From NCBI RefSeq assembly GCF_040361335.1, contig NZ_APNM01000001.1:62001-126000 (forward strand): 64,000 bases of DNA. The letters run 5' to 3'. The notes under the pieces were generated by a model. That model was given only the letters and a program-made list of their open reading frames with translations. It did not search any database and had not been told where the DNA came from. Of the stretch, positions 54,070-62,904 are shown in pieces; the stretch's first letter is position 1; each line of letters opens with the position of its first letter. Both the position numbers and the translations under genes were made by a program. The DNA comes from APNM01 sp040361335 (lineage in GTDB: Bacteria > Pseudomonadota > Gammaproteobacteria > Nevskiales > Salinisphaeraceae).

Positions 54070-55362
54070 TCAGTCGTCGGCTGCGAGAACCCGGTGGATG
54101 GCCCCGGTCAGGTGGGCGAGATCGTCCGTGGTCATGACATACGGCGGCATCACGTAGACCAGCCGCCCGAAGGGGCGCACCCAGACACCGGCATCCACGA
54201 AGCGCGGCACCAGCGCATGCATGTCCACCGGTTCGTTCATCTCCACCACGCCGATCGCGCCCAGGGCGCGGACCTCGGCCACGCCCGGCAGGTCGGTGCA
54301 GGGGGCCAGGCCGGTGCGCAGACCGTCTTCGATCGCCGCCACACGCTGTCGCCAGCCGCCGTCGGCGAGCAGGTCGATGCTGGCGGTGGCGACGTTGCAG
54401 GCCAGGGGATTGCCCATGAAGGTCGGCCCGTGCATGAAGCAGCCGGCGCCGCCGCGGGAGATGGTCTCGGCCACGTCGCGGGTGGCCAGGGTCGCGGCCA
54501 GGGTCATGGTGCCGCCGGTCAGGGCCTTGCCGACGCACAGGATGTCCGGGCTGACGCCGGCGTGCTCGCAGGCGAACAGCCGGCCGCTGCGACCGAAGCC
54601 GGTGGCGATCTCGTCGGCGATCAGCAGCAGGCCGTGGCGGTCGCACAACTCGCGCACGCCGCGCAGGTACTCGGGATGGTAGAAGCGCATGCCTCCGGCG
54701 CCCTGGACGATGGGTTCCAGGATCACCGCCGCCAGCTCGTCGCGGTGGCGCTCGATGGTGGCCGCGATCTCGCTCAGGTCGTCCGGGTCCCAGTCCTCGC
54801 CGTAACGGCAGGTCGGCGCCGGCGCGAAGCGTTGTTCCGGTACCACGCCGCTGAACAGGTGGTGCATGCCGGTGACGGGATCGCAGACCGACATCGCGCC
54901 CAGGGTGTCGCCGTGGTAACCGTTGCGCAGCGCCAGCAGGCGGTGCTTGTCCGGCTTGCCCCGGGCCTGCCAGTACTGGATCGCCATCTTGATCGCGACC
55001 TCGGTCGATACCGAGCCCGAGTCGGCCAGGAACACCTTCTCCAGCGGCTCCGGGGTGAGCGCCACCAGGCGCCGGCCGAGCTCGATCGCGGGGCCGTGGG
55101 TGAGCCCGCCGAACATGACATGCGCCGTGCGGTCGATCTGCTCGTGCATGGCGGCGTTCAGGGCCGGGTGGTTGTAACCGTGGATGGCGCACCACCAGGA
55201 GGCCATGCCGTCTATCAGTTCGCGCCCGTCCGCCAGCCGCAGGCGCACGCCCTCGGCATCGGTCACCGGCCATACCGGCGTCGGATCCAGCATCGAGGTG
55301 TAGGGATGCCAGATGTGCTCGCGGTCGAAGCGCAGGGCCTCGTTCCAGTCGTCGATCGTCAT
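54070..55362 (-). CDS. bioA: Adenosylmethionine-8-amino-7-oxononanoate aminotransferase
   Basis: 430 residues, the usual size of BioA. A PLP enzyme that transfers the amino group from S-adenosylmethionine in biotin synthesis. Motifs HIWHPYTSM, DGMASWWCAIHGYNHP and VGKALTGG (Schiff-base Lys), with LLIADEIATGFGRSG for the PLP Asp. Other bio genes are absent. It lies downstream of pyrC across a repeat. Confidence 0.94.
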   Translation of the reverse strand: MTIDDWNEALRFDREHIWHPYTSMLDPTPVWPVTDAEGVRLRLADGRELIDGMASWWCAIHGYNHPALNAAMHEQIDRTAHVMFGGLTHGPAIELGRRLVALTPEPLEKVFLADSGSVSTEVAIKMAIQYWQARGKPDKHRLLALRNGYHGDTLGAMSVCDPVTGMHHLFSGVVPEQRFAPAPTCRYGEDWDPDDLSEIAATIERHRDELAAVILEPIVQGAGGMRFYHPEYLRGVRELCDRHGLLLIADEIATGFGRSGRLFACEHAGVSPDILCVGKALTGGTMTLAATLATRDVAETISRGGAGCFMHGPTFMGNPLACNVATASIDLLADGGWRQRVAAIEDGLRTGLAPCTDLPGVAEVRALGAIGVVEMNEPVDMHALVPRFVDAGVWVRPFGRLVYVMPPYVMTTDDLAHLTGAIHRVLAADD

Positions 55363-55386
55363 CGCGCTCTCAATCGTCCAAAAACG

Positions 55387-55429
55387 TCTTCCGTTTCCCG
55401 TTTCCCGTTTCCCGTTTCCCGTTTTACGT
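55387..55429. repeat. GGGAAACGG repeat, single arm, at the pyrC end
   Basis: Repeated CGTTTCC units (four in tandem, 55391-55420) ending GTTTTACG, in which the pyrC stop TAA (55424-55426 reversed) is embedded. It fills most of the 61 bases between pyrC and bioA. Same family as the element in nasA (18815-18931). Confidence 0.75.
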
Positions 55430-56464
55430 CATCGATTCCGCCCGCCAGCCGATCTCGCCGCCCGCCCGGAACGGCACCAGGACGTCGCCGTCGAACCGGT
55501 AGCTGTCCGGCACCGGCATCGGTTCGCGGGTCAGGCGCACGCGGCCCGTGTTGCGCGGCAGGCCGTAGAAGTCGGCGCCGCGCTGGGCGGCGAAGGCCTC
55601 CAGCCGGTCCAGGCGGCCGGCGGCGTCGAAGACCTCCGCGTACAGCTCGAGCGCCGCGTGCGCGGTGTAGATGCCGGCGCAGCCGCAATCCGATTCCTTG
55701 GCGCCGCGCGGGTGCGGGGCGCTGTCGGTGCCCAGGAAATACTTGGGCGAGTCGCCGGTGGCCGCCTCCAGCAGCGCCCGGCGGTCCTCCTCGCGCTTGA
55801 GCACCGGCAGGCAGAAATGGTGCGGCCGCAGCCCGCCGCGGAACAGCGCGTTGCGGTTCTCGAGCAGGTGGTGGACGGTGATGGTGGCGGCCACGCGGTC
55901 CGGGGCGTCGGCCACGAAGGCCACGGCCTCGCGCGTGGTGATGTGCTCGCATACCAGCCGCAGGCCGGGGAAACGCTCGACCAGCGGCGTCAGCACCTCG
56001 TCCAGGAATACCTTCTCGCGGTCGAAGAAATCGACCGAGTCGCGGGTGACCTCGCCGTGCACCAGCAGCGGCAGGCCGGTTTCGGCCATGGCCTCGATGG
56101 CGGGATAGGCGTTCTCGATCCGGGTCACCCCGGCGTCGGAATTGGTGGTGGCGCCGGCGGGGTAGAGCTTGATCGCGTGCACCGACGGGTCGGCCGCGGC
56201 CTCGCGCACGGTCTCGGGGGTGGTGCGGTCGGTCAGGTACAGGGTCATCAGCGGTTCGAAGCCGCTGCCCGCCGGCACCGCCGACAGGATCCGGTCGCGG
56301 TAGGCACGGGCCTCGGCGACCGTGGTCACCGGCGGCTTCAGGTTGGGCATGATGATGGCCCGGCCGAAGATGCGGGCGCTGTGCGGCACCACGGCCGCGA
56401 GGGCCTCGCCGTCACGCACGTGCAGGTGCCAGTCGTCGGGTCGGGTGATCTCCAGCCGGTCCAT
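55424..56464 (-). CDS. pyrC: Dihydroorotase, class II (PyrC)
   Basis: 346 residues from ATG 56462-56464; the E. coli enzyme has 348. Third step of pyrimidine synthesis, in the cytoplasm. Metal-site motifs: DDWHLHVRDG, the carbamylated Lys in HAIKLYPAGATTNSD, VHGEVT, CEHITT and TDSAPHPRGAKE. The stop and the last two residues are embedded in the GGGAAACGG repeat, so the original C-terminus was probably slightly different. It is followed on the same strand by bioA. Confidence 0.94.
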   Translation of the reverse strand: MDRLEITRPDDWHLHVRDGEALAAVVPHSARIFGRAIIMPNLKPPVTTVAEARAYRDRILSAVPAGSGFEPLMTLYLTDRTTPETVREAAADPSVHAIKLYPAGATTNSDAGVTRIENAYPAIEAMAETGLPLLVHGEVTRDSVDFFDREKVFLDEVLTPLVERFPGLRLVCEHITTREAVAFVADAPDRVAATITVHHLLENRNALFRGGLRPHHFCLPVLKREEDRRALLEAATGDSPKYFLGTDSAPHPRGAKESDCGCAGIYTAHAALELYAEVFDAAGRLDRLEAFAAQRGADFYGLPRNTGRVRLTREPMPVPDSYRFDGDVLVPFRAGGEIGWRAESMT

Positions 56465-56568
56465 GCCGCCTCGCCAATCGGGTCGTTCGTCGTCGGGGGC
56501 GACCATTCTACGCCCGCGCCGTAAGCGCTGTCTGGCCGGGATGTGTGCCTTTGTCGCGACCGCCGGGT

Positions 56569-58407
56569 TTAGTCGAACAGGCTCGTGTCGCGCACGGCGC
56601 CGCGATCGGCGCTGGTCGTGAGCTTGCCGTAGACCTTCAGGGCGGTGCTGACCCGGCGTGGGCGTGGAGTCGCCGGCTTCCAGCCCTCGGCGTTGCGCGC
56701 GGTGCGGCGTCGTGCGAGTTCTTCGTCGCCGATGTCGATCCGGATCGAACGGTTGGGGATGTCGATCTCGATGCGATCGCCGTTTTCGATCAGACCGATG
56801 TTGCCGCCCTCGGCCGCCTCCGGGGAGACATGACCGATCGACAGGCCCGAGGTGCCGCCGGAGAAACGACCGTCGGTGATCAGGGCGCAGACCTTGCCGA
56901 GGCCCTTGGATTTCAGGTGGCTGGTCGGATAGAGCATTTCCTGCATGCCGGGCCCGCCGCGCGGGCCTTCGTAGCGGATCACGACGACATCGCCGGCCTT
57001 GACCCGGCCGTCGAGAATCGCCTGTACCGCATCGTCCTGGCTTTCCAGAACCACCGCCGGGCCGGCGAAGGTCAGGATACCGGGGTCGACGCCGGCGGTC
57101 TTGACGAGGCAGCCGCGCTCGGCAAGGTTGCCGGAGAGCACGGCGAGGCCGCCGTCCCGGCTGTAGGCGTGGGCCTGGTCGCGGATGCAGCCCCGGTTAC
57201 GATCAGTGTCCAGGGATTCGTAGCGGCAGTCCTGCGAGAACGCACGTGTGCTGCGTATGCCGGCCGGACCGGCACGGTAGAACTCGTGGACCGCGCTGTC
57301 CTCAGTGCGCGTGATGTCCCAGGTTTCGATCGCTTCGGCCAGGGAGGGGCTGTGTACGGTGCCGACCGTGGTGTCGAGCAGGCCGGCGCGTTCCAGTTCG
57401 CCGAGGATCGCCATGATGCCGCCGGCGCGATGCACGTCTTCCATGTGGTGGAGGCTGGAGGGGGCGACCTTGCACAGGTTGGGAACCCGGCGCGAGAGTA
57501 CGTCGATGTCATGCATGCTGAAACCGACCTCGCCTTCCCGCGCGGCCGCCAGCAGGTGCAGCACGGTGTTGGTCGAGCCGCCCATGGCGATGTCCAAGGT
57601 CATAGCGTTTTCGAATGCCGCCCGGGTCGCGATCCGGCGCGGCAGCACCGAGGCGTCGTCCCCGACGTAGTAGCGTCTGGCCAGTTCCACGGCCAGCGCG
57701 CCGGCGCGGCGGAACAGACCCTCTCGATCCTTGTGCGTGGCTAGCAGCGAGCCGTTGCCGGGCAGCGACAGACCCAGGGCCTCGGTCAGGCAGTTCATGG
57801 AATTGGCGGTGAACATGCCGGAGCAGGAGCCGCAGGTCGGGCAGGCCGAGCGCTCGATCCGGTCGACGTCCGCGTCCGGCACGCGGTCGTCCGCGGCGGC
57901 GACCATTGCGTCCACCAAGTCCAGGGACACCGATTCGCCGGCGAGCCGGGTCTTGCCGGCCTCCATCGGACCGCCGGAGACGAACACGGTCGGGATGTTC
58001 AGGCGCATCGCCGCCATCAGCATGCCCGGCGTGATCTTGTCGCAGTTGGAGATGCAGACCAGGGCGTCGGCCGTGTGCGCGTTGCACATGTATTCGATGC
58101 TGTCGGCGATGATGTCGCGCGAGGGCAGGCTGTAGAGCATGCCGTCGTGGCCCATGGCGATGCCGTCGTCCACGGCGATGGTGTTGAATTCCCGGCCGAT
58201 GCCGCCGGCTTTCGCGATCTCTCCGGCCACTAGTTGGCCGAGATCCTTCAGGTGTACGTGACCGGGCACGAACTGCGTGAACGAGTTGGCGACGGCGACG
58301 ATCGGCTTGCCGAAGTCCTCGTCCTCCATGCCGGTGGCGCGCCACAGGGCGCGCGCGCCGGCCATGTTGCGGCCATGGGTGCTGGTGCGGGAGCGATAGT
58401 CGGGCAT
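56569..58407 (-). CDS. ilvD: Dihydroxy-acid dehydratase
   Basis: 612 residues from the conserved start MPDYRSRTSTHGRNMAGA (58405-58407); the E. coli protein has 616. Dehydrates dihydroxy acids in branched-chain amino acid synthesis. Fe-S ligands lie in NCDKITPGML and CPTCGSCSGMF, and GGSTNTVLHLLA is the family signature. A LysR gene is divergent upstream and may control it. Confidence 0.95.
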   Translation of the reverse strand: MPDYRSRTSTHGRNMAGARALWRATGMEDEDFGKPIVAVANSFTQFVPGHVHLKDLGQLVAGEIAKAGGIGREFNTIAVDDGIAMGHDGMLYSLPSRDIIADSIEYMCNAHTADALVCISNCDKITPGMLMAAMRLNIPTVFVSGGPMEAGKTRLAGESVSLDLVDAMVAAADDRVPDADVDRIERSACPTCGSCSGMFTANSMNCLTEALGLSLPGNGSLLATHKDREGLFRRAGALAVELARRYYVGDDASVLPRRIATRAAFENAMTLDIAMGGSTNTVLHLLAAAREGEVGFSMHDIDVLSRRVPNLCKVAPSSLHHMEDVHRAGGIMAILGELERAGLLDTTVGTVHSPSLAEAIETWDITRTEDSAVHEFYRAGPAGIRSTRAFSQDCRYESLDTDRNRGCIRDQAHAYSRDGGLAVLSGNLAERGCLVKTAGVDPGILTFAGPAVVLESQDDAVQAILDGRVKAGDVVVIRYEGPRGGPGMQEMLYPTSHLKSKGLGKVCALITDGRFSGGTSGLSIGHVSPEAAEGGNIGLIENGDRIEIDIPNRSIRIDIGDEELARRRTARNAEGWKPATPRPRRVSTALKVYGKLTTSADRGAVRDTSLFD

Positions 58408-58531
58408 GCTGCGATCCTCTCGTTGGCTGGCCTGCGTTCCGGTGGGGCGGGCTGGCTTGAATCTATTGTGTGGCGCCTTTGATATATCGTCTAATACAAT
58501 ATTCATTGCCTTTCTATATGGAATTCGAATA
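58408..58531. promoter_or_regulatory. ilvD-lysR divergent promoter region
   Basis: A 124-base gap with an AT-rich core at 58479-58520, in which TATATCGTCTAATACAATAT has LysR-like dyad symmetry. Promoters for both strands probably overlap here. Confidence 0.45.
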
Positions 58532-59437
58532 GTGGAATTGCGTCGGCTCCGGTATTACGTCGCGGTTGTCGAGGAGGGCAGTTTGTCGCGCGCGGCGAAG
58601 CGTCTGCACATCTCGCAGCCGCCGTTGTCCACGCAGATCAAGGCGCTTGAGGAGGCGGTGGGCGCGACCCTGCTGGAACGGGGCAACCGTGGCGTGACCC
58701 CGACCGCCGCCGGCGCGGTCTTCTACGAGGAGGTGCGCGTGGTGTTGGCCCGGCTCGATCAGGCGCGTGGCCGCGCGCGCCAAGTGCATCGGGGGGATGT
58801 CGGCATGTTGTCCGTGGGTTTCGTGTCGATCGCCGACTACAGCATCCTGCCACCGGCGTTGAAACGTTTCCGTGCCCGCTACCCGCGGGCCGAAGTGCAG
58901 TTGCACGAATTAACCACGGACGCCCAGATCCGCGAGTTGCGCGCCGCCCGGCTCGATCTGGCGATCGGCCTGGCGCCGGTCAACGAGAGCGATATCGGAT
59001 TCATCCGATTGCGGCGCGAGGCGCTGGTGTTGGCGGCGCCGGCGGAGCATGACGGGGTCGGCGACGTGGAGGAGGGGGACGGAACGGCCGTCGATCTGCG
59101 TTCGTTAGCGGGGGCCAGTTTCATCGTGCCACCGCGCGATATCGGTCCCGGTCTGTACGATCTGGTCGTCAGTCGTTGCCGGGCGGCCGGCTTTGCACCC
59201 CGGATCACGCAGAGCGCGCGTCAGATGCAGACGGTTGTCGGCCTGGTGTCCGCGGGGATGGGGGTCGCGCTGGTGCCGTCCTCGGTGCGTAATCTCCAGC
59301 GGCCCGGTGTGTTCTACCGGCCCTTGCGCGGTCGCCCGGCGCAAATCGAATTGGGCATTCTGCATCCGCGTGGCAAGACCGGTCCCCTGGCGGACAATTT
59401 TATCGAAACGCTACGCGCGATGGCCGACGCGGTGTAG
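58532..59437 (+). CDS. LysR-family transcriptional regulator
   Basis: 301 residues from GTG 58532; the normal LysR N-terminus VELRRLRYYVAVVEEGSLSR begins here, although the frame is open farther upstream. The helix-turn-helix is AAKRLHISQPPLSTQIKALEE. The effector domain is BenM/CbbR-like, with LSVGFVSIADYSILP. Divergence from ilvD suggests local control, but IlvY usually sits beside ilvC, so the regulon is uncertain. Confidence 0.85.
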   Translation: MELRRLRYYVAVVEEGSLSRAAKRLHISQPPLSTQIKALEEAVGATLLERGNRGVTPTAAGAVFYEEVRVVLARLDQARGRARQVHRGDVGMLSVGFVSIADYSILPPALKRFRARYPRAEVQLHELTTDAQIRELRAARLDLAIGLAPVNESDIGFIRLRREALVLAAPAEHDGVGDVEEGDGTAVDLRSLAGASFIVPPRDIGPGLYDLVVSRCRAAGFAPRITQSARQMQTVVGLVSAGMGVALVPSSVRNLQRPGVFYRPLRGRPAQIELGILHPRGKTGPLADNFIETLRAMADAV

Positions 59438-59761
59438 TCGCGTTGGCGTCGCGGCGGGAGGTAGTGGCCTGGTAGGGCTCGAACTTTGCGACCAAGGAGT
59501 TATTCGGTCTGAGGGATGTCCGCTACCGACTCACAGTGGGCTCTGCCTATAAAACTTATGTGCACATGCCGTGATTAGCGGATGACTCGCACAATCCAGT
59601 AAGTTCGTGGCTTGCTTGCTGCAAAACCCACGCTCTAGGATCGTATGTTCAGGCGAGAAGGCACTGCCGAGCCATCGGTGGCGCCTTTTAATCGACCCTA
59701 AGATATAAACTTGCTATAAAGACGTTGTCGCAAATGATTGTTTTAGCTTGGGGATAGAATC
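59438..59761. other. Island left edge with tRNA-like scrap and promoter for the DUF5131 gene
   Basis: No gene is visible in these 324 bases. From about 59471 base composition falls. Bases 59471-59505 (GGCTCGAACTTTGCGACC and AAGGAGTTAT) read, on the minus strand, like the T-arm and anticodon arm of a decayed tRNA 3' half. They do not fold into a full tRNA. AT-rich TATAAAG (59715-59721) could serve as -10 of the downstream cassette. Confidence 0.45.
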
Positions 59762-60541
59762 ATGGCGGAATCGCAAATCGAATGGACGGATGCGACTTGG
59801 AATCCGGTTGCGGGCTGTTCGCTGGCCAGCGCGGGATGCAAGAATTGCTATGCCATGAAGATGGCCCGAAGGCTCGAAGCCATGGGCGTAAAAAAATACG
59901 TTGGACTCACGAAAAAACACGGCACCAATGTAGTCTGGAACGGCATTATTCGCGAGGATCGCTCAGCATTAACGGCGCCGCTCAAATGGAAGAAGCCTCG
60001 CAAAATTTTTGTCAACTCCATGAGCGACCTGTTCCACCCGGAGGTTAGCGAGGCGTTTGCAAATGATGTATGGGACGTGATGGCGAGTACGCCGCGCCAC
60101 CATTACCAGATTCTCACCAAGCGCCCTGAGCGAATGGCGGCATTCGTACGCAACCGCGGGAAACAGCCCTTAGCAAACGTATGGCTGGGCACGAGCGTAG
60201 AGAATGCACTGACCAGGACTCGCATTGCTGCGCTCCGCGAGACGCCGGCCGCAATCCGCTTCATTTCGTTCGAACCGCTTATTGGGCCAGTCGGTGATAT
60301 CGACTTAAGTGGTATCCACTGGGCTATCGTGGGCGGCGAAAGCGGCCCGAAGGCGCGACCGATCAAAGAAGAATGGATCGATGACATCCATGCACAGTGT
60401 CTTGAAAATGAAACGGCCTTTTTCTTCAAGCAATGGGGCGCGTGGGGTAAAGATAACCAGCGGCGTTCCAAAAAAGCCAACGGCCGTGAGTATCGCGGGC
60501 GCACATGGGACGAGATGCCTACATACCAAACACGCGCATAA
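59762..60541 (+). CDS. DUF5131 / phage Gp37-Gp68-like three-Cys protein
   Basis: 259 residues. The N-terminus EWTDATWNPVAGCS, with three cysteines spaced in CSLASAGCKNCYA, is the defining three-Cys signature of the family first noted in phages. The body has FVNSMSDLFH, QILTKRPERM, VWLGTSVEN and FISFEPLIGPVG, all family landmarks. The Cys cluster recalls a metal or Fe-S site related to radical-SAM-type proteins, but activity has not been assigned. It forms a cassette with the next gene, 20 bases on. Codon use and GC content differ from the surroundings, suggesting transfer. Confidence 0.9.
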   Translation: MAESQIEWTDATWNPVAGCSLASAGCKNCYAMKMARRLEAMGVKKYVGLTKKHGTNVVWNGIIREDRSALTAPLKWKKPRKIFVNSMSDLFHPEVSEAFANDVWDVMASTPRHHYQILTKRPERMAAFVRNRGKQPLANVWLGTSVENALTRTRIAALRETPAAIRFISFEPLIGPVGDIDLSGIHWAIVGGESGPKARPIKEEWIDDIHAQCLENETAFFFKQWGAWGKDNQRRSKKANGREYRGRTWDEMPTYQTRA

Positions 60542-60561
60542 TAAAAATATGACGAGGGGAT

Positions 60562-61803
60562 ATGGCACGCAAGGAACTGGACTGGCAAAACGGCGCTGTT
60601 CTCGAAAACCACACCCGTAAGAAGCACTCTATTCTTACCGAGTATTTTCGAGCTTATCTGTTAACGCGCTGTTGCTTGCCACAACAAGATCGGTTTCGCC
60701 TAGCCATCGTTGATGGCTTTGCCGGCGGCGGCAAGTATCAGTGTGGCAGCTTCGGCTCGCCGCTGTTATTTGTCGATACGCTGGTTAAAACAGCACACGA
60801 GATTAATACCCGCCGCGCCGTGAACGGCCTCAAGCGCATCGATATTGAGTGCCTGTTGCTGCTTAATGATTACGATCCCGGCACACTCGAACTGCTGAAA
60901 CAGAACATCGCGCCTCTGCTCGCTCACGCAGACGAAAGTGAGCCGGCTGTTCATATTAAGTGCGAATTTTCCAGCGGGGTGTTTGAGGCGATTTATCCCG
61001 ATATCAAAGCGCGTCTAAAGCAAGCGAAATGTAACAACGTATTGTTCAACCTCGATCAATACGGTTACTCGAAAGTACCGACGGGTATCCTGCGCGATAT
61101 TATTTCAAGCTGGAAACGCGCGGAAATCCTCCTCACTTTCACCATCACGGCGCTATTAGCCTTTTTATCGCCACGCAATAAACGTAAAGCCGGGGTGCCG
61201 CTGGAACCGGAAGTGCAAGAAAAAATCAACCAAATCCTTGACGACGAACAGTTGCTGAATAAAAACAGGTGGCTCGGTGAAGCCGAAAAAATCGTCTTTG
61301 ATCATCTGAAAGCGTGCGCCCCATTCGTCAGCCCATTTTCGATTCAAAACCCCGGCGGTGGCTGGCGCTATTGGCTGATGCATTTCGCCAATTCCTATAG
61401 AGCGCGGCAAGTGTATAACAACGTGCTTCACGAGTCGGACTCATCCCAAGGGCACTTCGGCAGAACCGGCCTGAACATGCTTGCCTACGACCCGAGCGCT
61501 GACCAAGGCCACTTATATTTGTTCGATTTTGATTCCAGAGCGCTCACCCGAGACGCTTTGACTGAGGATATTCCGCGCATGATCGCCGAGTCAGGCGATG
61601 CCATATCGATCGAGGATTTCTACGCCGCTGCTTATAGCGAAACCCCGGCTCACAGTGATGACATTCACGAGAGCATGATTACTAACCCTGAAATCGAAGT
61701 GATCACTCCCAATGGCGGTAAGCGTAGAGAAGCCAGTGCTATCAAGGTCAACGACACGCTTAAGCTGACAAGCCAGCGCGTCTTTAGCTTTGGGTCAGGG
61801 TAA
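60562..61803 (+). CDS. TcmP: three-Cys-motif partner protein
   Basis: 413 residues. The N-terminal half carries IVDGFAGGGKYQ, the glycine-rich nucleotide-binding loop of a SAM-methyltransferase-like Rossmann fold, then LLNDYDPGTLELL and VLFNLDQYGYSKV (an Asp-rich motif where DNA methyltransferases have D/NPPY). The C-terminal part is specific to TcmP proteins. The protein is the obligate neighbour of DUF5131 genes, hence the name. GAGGGGAT precedes the ATG. The function of the pair is not established; a role in phage or plasmid conflict is plausible from its scattered distribution. Confidence 0.87.
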   Translation: MARKELDWQNGAVLENHTRKKHSILTEYFRAYLLTRCCLPQQDRFRLAIVDGFAGGGKYQCGSFGSPLLFVDTLVKTAHEINTRRAVNGLKRIDIECLLLLNDYDPGTLELLKQNIAPLLAHADESEPAVHIKCEFSSGVFEAIYPDIKARLKQAKCNNVLFNLDQYGYSKVPTGILRDIISSWKRAEILLTFTITALLAFLSPRNKRKAGVPLEPEVQEKINQILDDEQLLNKNRWLGEAEKIVFDHLKACAPFVSPFSIQNPGGGWRYWLMHFANSYRARQVYNNVLHESDSSQGHFGRTGLNMLAYDPSADQGHLYLFDFDSRALTRDALTEDIPRMIAESGDAISIEDFYAAAYSETPAHSDDIHESMITNPEIEVITPNGGKRREASAIKVNDTLKLTSQRVFSFGSG

Positions 61804-61969
61804 TAGCGGAGCGCGAACCCTATATATGCCCCAATCACGCCGCAACGATGTCCGATACCGAGCGGTTCATCGCATGTGGCTGGCATCGTCACGCCGACTG
61901 GGTCGACGCCCCGCGCTAGCGCGGTGACCTGTTTCGTCGTTGCTTTCGCCGACTGCGGTTGCTGCCCCG
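61804..61969. other. Gap after tcmP, no gene seen
   Basis: Composition returns to GC-rich across these bases. A palindrome CCGCGC-TA-GCGCGG (61907-61920) could end tcmP transcripts. No protein or RNA gene can be supported. Confidence 0.4.
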
Positions 61970-62197
61970 ACCGACCGGTCGGATTACCGGGCCGGGTACT
62001 ATAAGCGCGGCCTGCACACCAAGGCTGGCGAGATCACGCTGAAGATGTCCAAGTTGCGTCGTTAGCCGTCGCAGACGGCGACCATCGAGCGCTACCGACG
62101 GCATGAGTGCAGCGTCGAGGAGGCGATGATCGAGAGGTATCTAACCGGCGTGTCCGTGCGTCGTATCAAGGACATCGCTGAGGCGTTGTGGGGCACC
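61970..62197 (+). pseudogene. IS256-family transposase remnant
   Basis: The frame reads YRAGYYKRGLHTKAGEITLK, then a TAG at 62063-62065 in place of a Gln codon, then ATIERYRRHECSVEEAMIERY and LTGVSVRRIKDIAEALWGT. This is about 75 residues from the N-terminal third of a mutator-type (IS256) transposase. Both ends and the catalytic DDE region are missing and terminal repeats are not visible. The fragment runs directly into the truncated gene on the opposite strand. Confidence 0.85.
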
Positions 62198-62241
62198 AGG
62201 CGCTGCCGGGTATCGGGGTCGAGGTCGTCGAGGATGGCCAT
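62190..62241 (-). pseudogene. 5' end of a gene truncated by the IS256 remnant
   Basis: Seventeen bases after the tetR stop, a GGGAGGG site leads to ATG 62239-62241 and the codons for MAILDDLDPDTRQRLVP. The reading then enters the IS256 fragment at about 62190-62199. Only the first 15-17 codons survive. The product is not recognised; it was probably the TetR target gene. Confidence 0.7.
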
Positions 62242-62258
62242 GAGCGTTCCCTCCCGGT

Positions 62259-62900
62259 TCAGCCGGTCGCGCGGCGGATGTGGGCGCCGCCCGCGCCGGC
62301 GTCGTCGAACAGCGGACCGAGCACGGTGTAGAGGATGGGCGTGGTGAGTTGCGCCAGGGTGCGGCCGTGGACGAGTTGGTCGGCCGCGTGCAACGACAGC
62401 ACGCCGTGCACCGCGCCCCAGGCCACGTGCACGATGGTCCGCGCGTCGCCGGTGATCCGGCCCTGGTCCACCGCCTGCTGCACCACGTCCACCAGGTAGT
62501 CGAAGGCCGTGCGGCGCGCCGTCAGCAGGGCCGGATAGGTGTCCAGCGGCGGTTGGCGCAGCGAGAACATCAGTCGGTATTCGGCGGGATGGTCGTGGAC
62601 ATAGCGCATGATCCCGGCATGGATCGAGCGCAGTCGTGCCGCCGGGTCGTGGCCGCCCGGGTCGCTGCCCCGGATCACGTCCGCGAACGCACGGAAGCAG
62701 CGCAGCCGCAACTCGGCCATCAGGGCATCCTTGTCCTCGAAGTAGCGGTAGGGCCGGGTATGGCTGGTCCCCAGCGCCTCGGCGAGGCGCCGGAAGGTCA
62801 CCGCCTCCTGGCCGTGTTCGCGGTACAGCTCGAGCGCGGCGTCGCACAGGCGTTCGCGGGTGCGGGCCTCTTCGGTCTCGGTCAGCGGGGCGCGGGGCAT
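62259..62900 (-). CDS. TetR-family repressor with WHG-type C-terminal domain
   Basis: 213 residues. Helix-turn-helix VTFRRLAEALGTSHTRPYRYFEDKD, at residues about 34-57. The C-terminal domain has the WGAVHG motif of the TetR WHG group. It likely represses its own promoter and the divergent lipase, or formerly the truncated gene. Two palindromes of its presumed operator overlap its start region. Confidence 0.9.
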   Translation of the reverse strand: MPRAPLTETEEARTRERLCDAALELYREHGQEAVTFRRLAEALGTSHTRPYRYFEDKDALMAELRLRCFRAFADVIRGSDPGGHDPAARLRSIHAGIMRYVHDHPAEYRLMFSLRQPPLDTYPALLTARRTAFDYLVDVVQQAVDQGRITGDARTIVHVAWGAVHGVLSLHAADQLVHGRTLAQLTTPILYTVLGPLFDDAGAGGAHIRRATG

Positions 62901-62904
62901 ATTA

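Noticed and set aside
55387..55429. Short CRISPR-like array from repeated CGTTTCC
   Set aside because: Units are seven bases long with no spacers; it is a tandem repeat arm.
59465..59540. Complete tRNA gene
   Set aside because: T-loop-like bases are present but acceptor and D arms do not pair, so only a fragment can be claimed.
61665..61892. 75-codon minus-strand gene at the tcmP end
   Set aside because: Mostly antisense to tcmP codons, with no ribosome site or recognisable motif.
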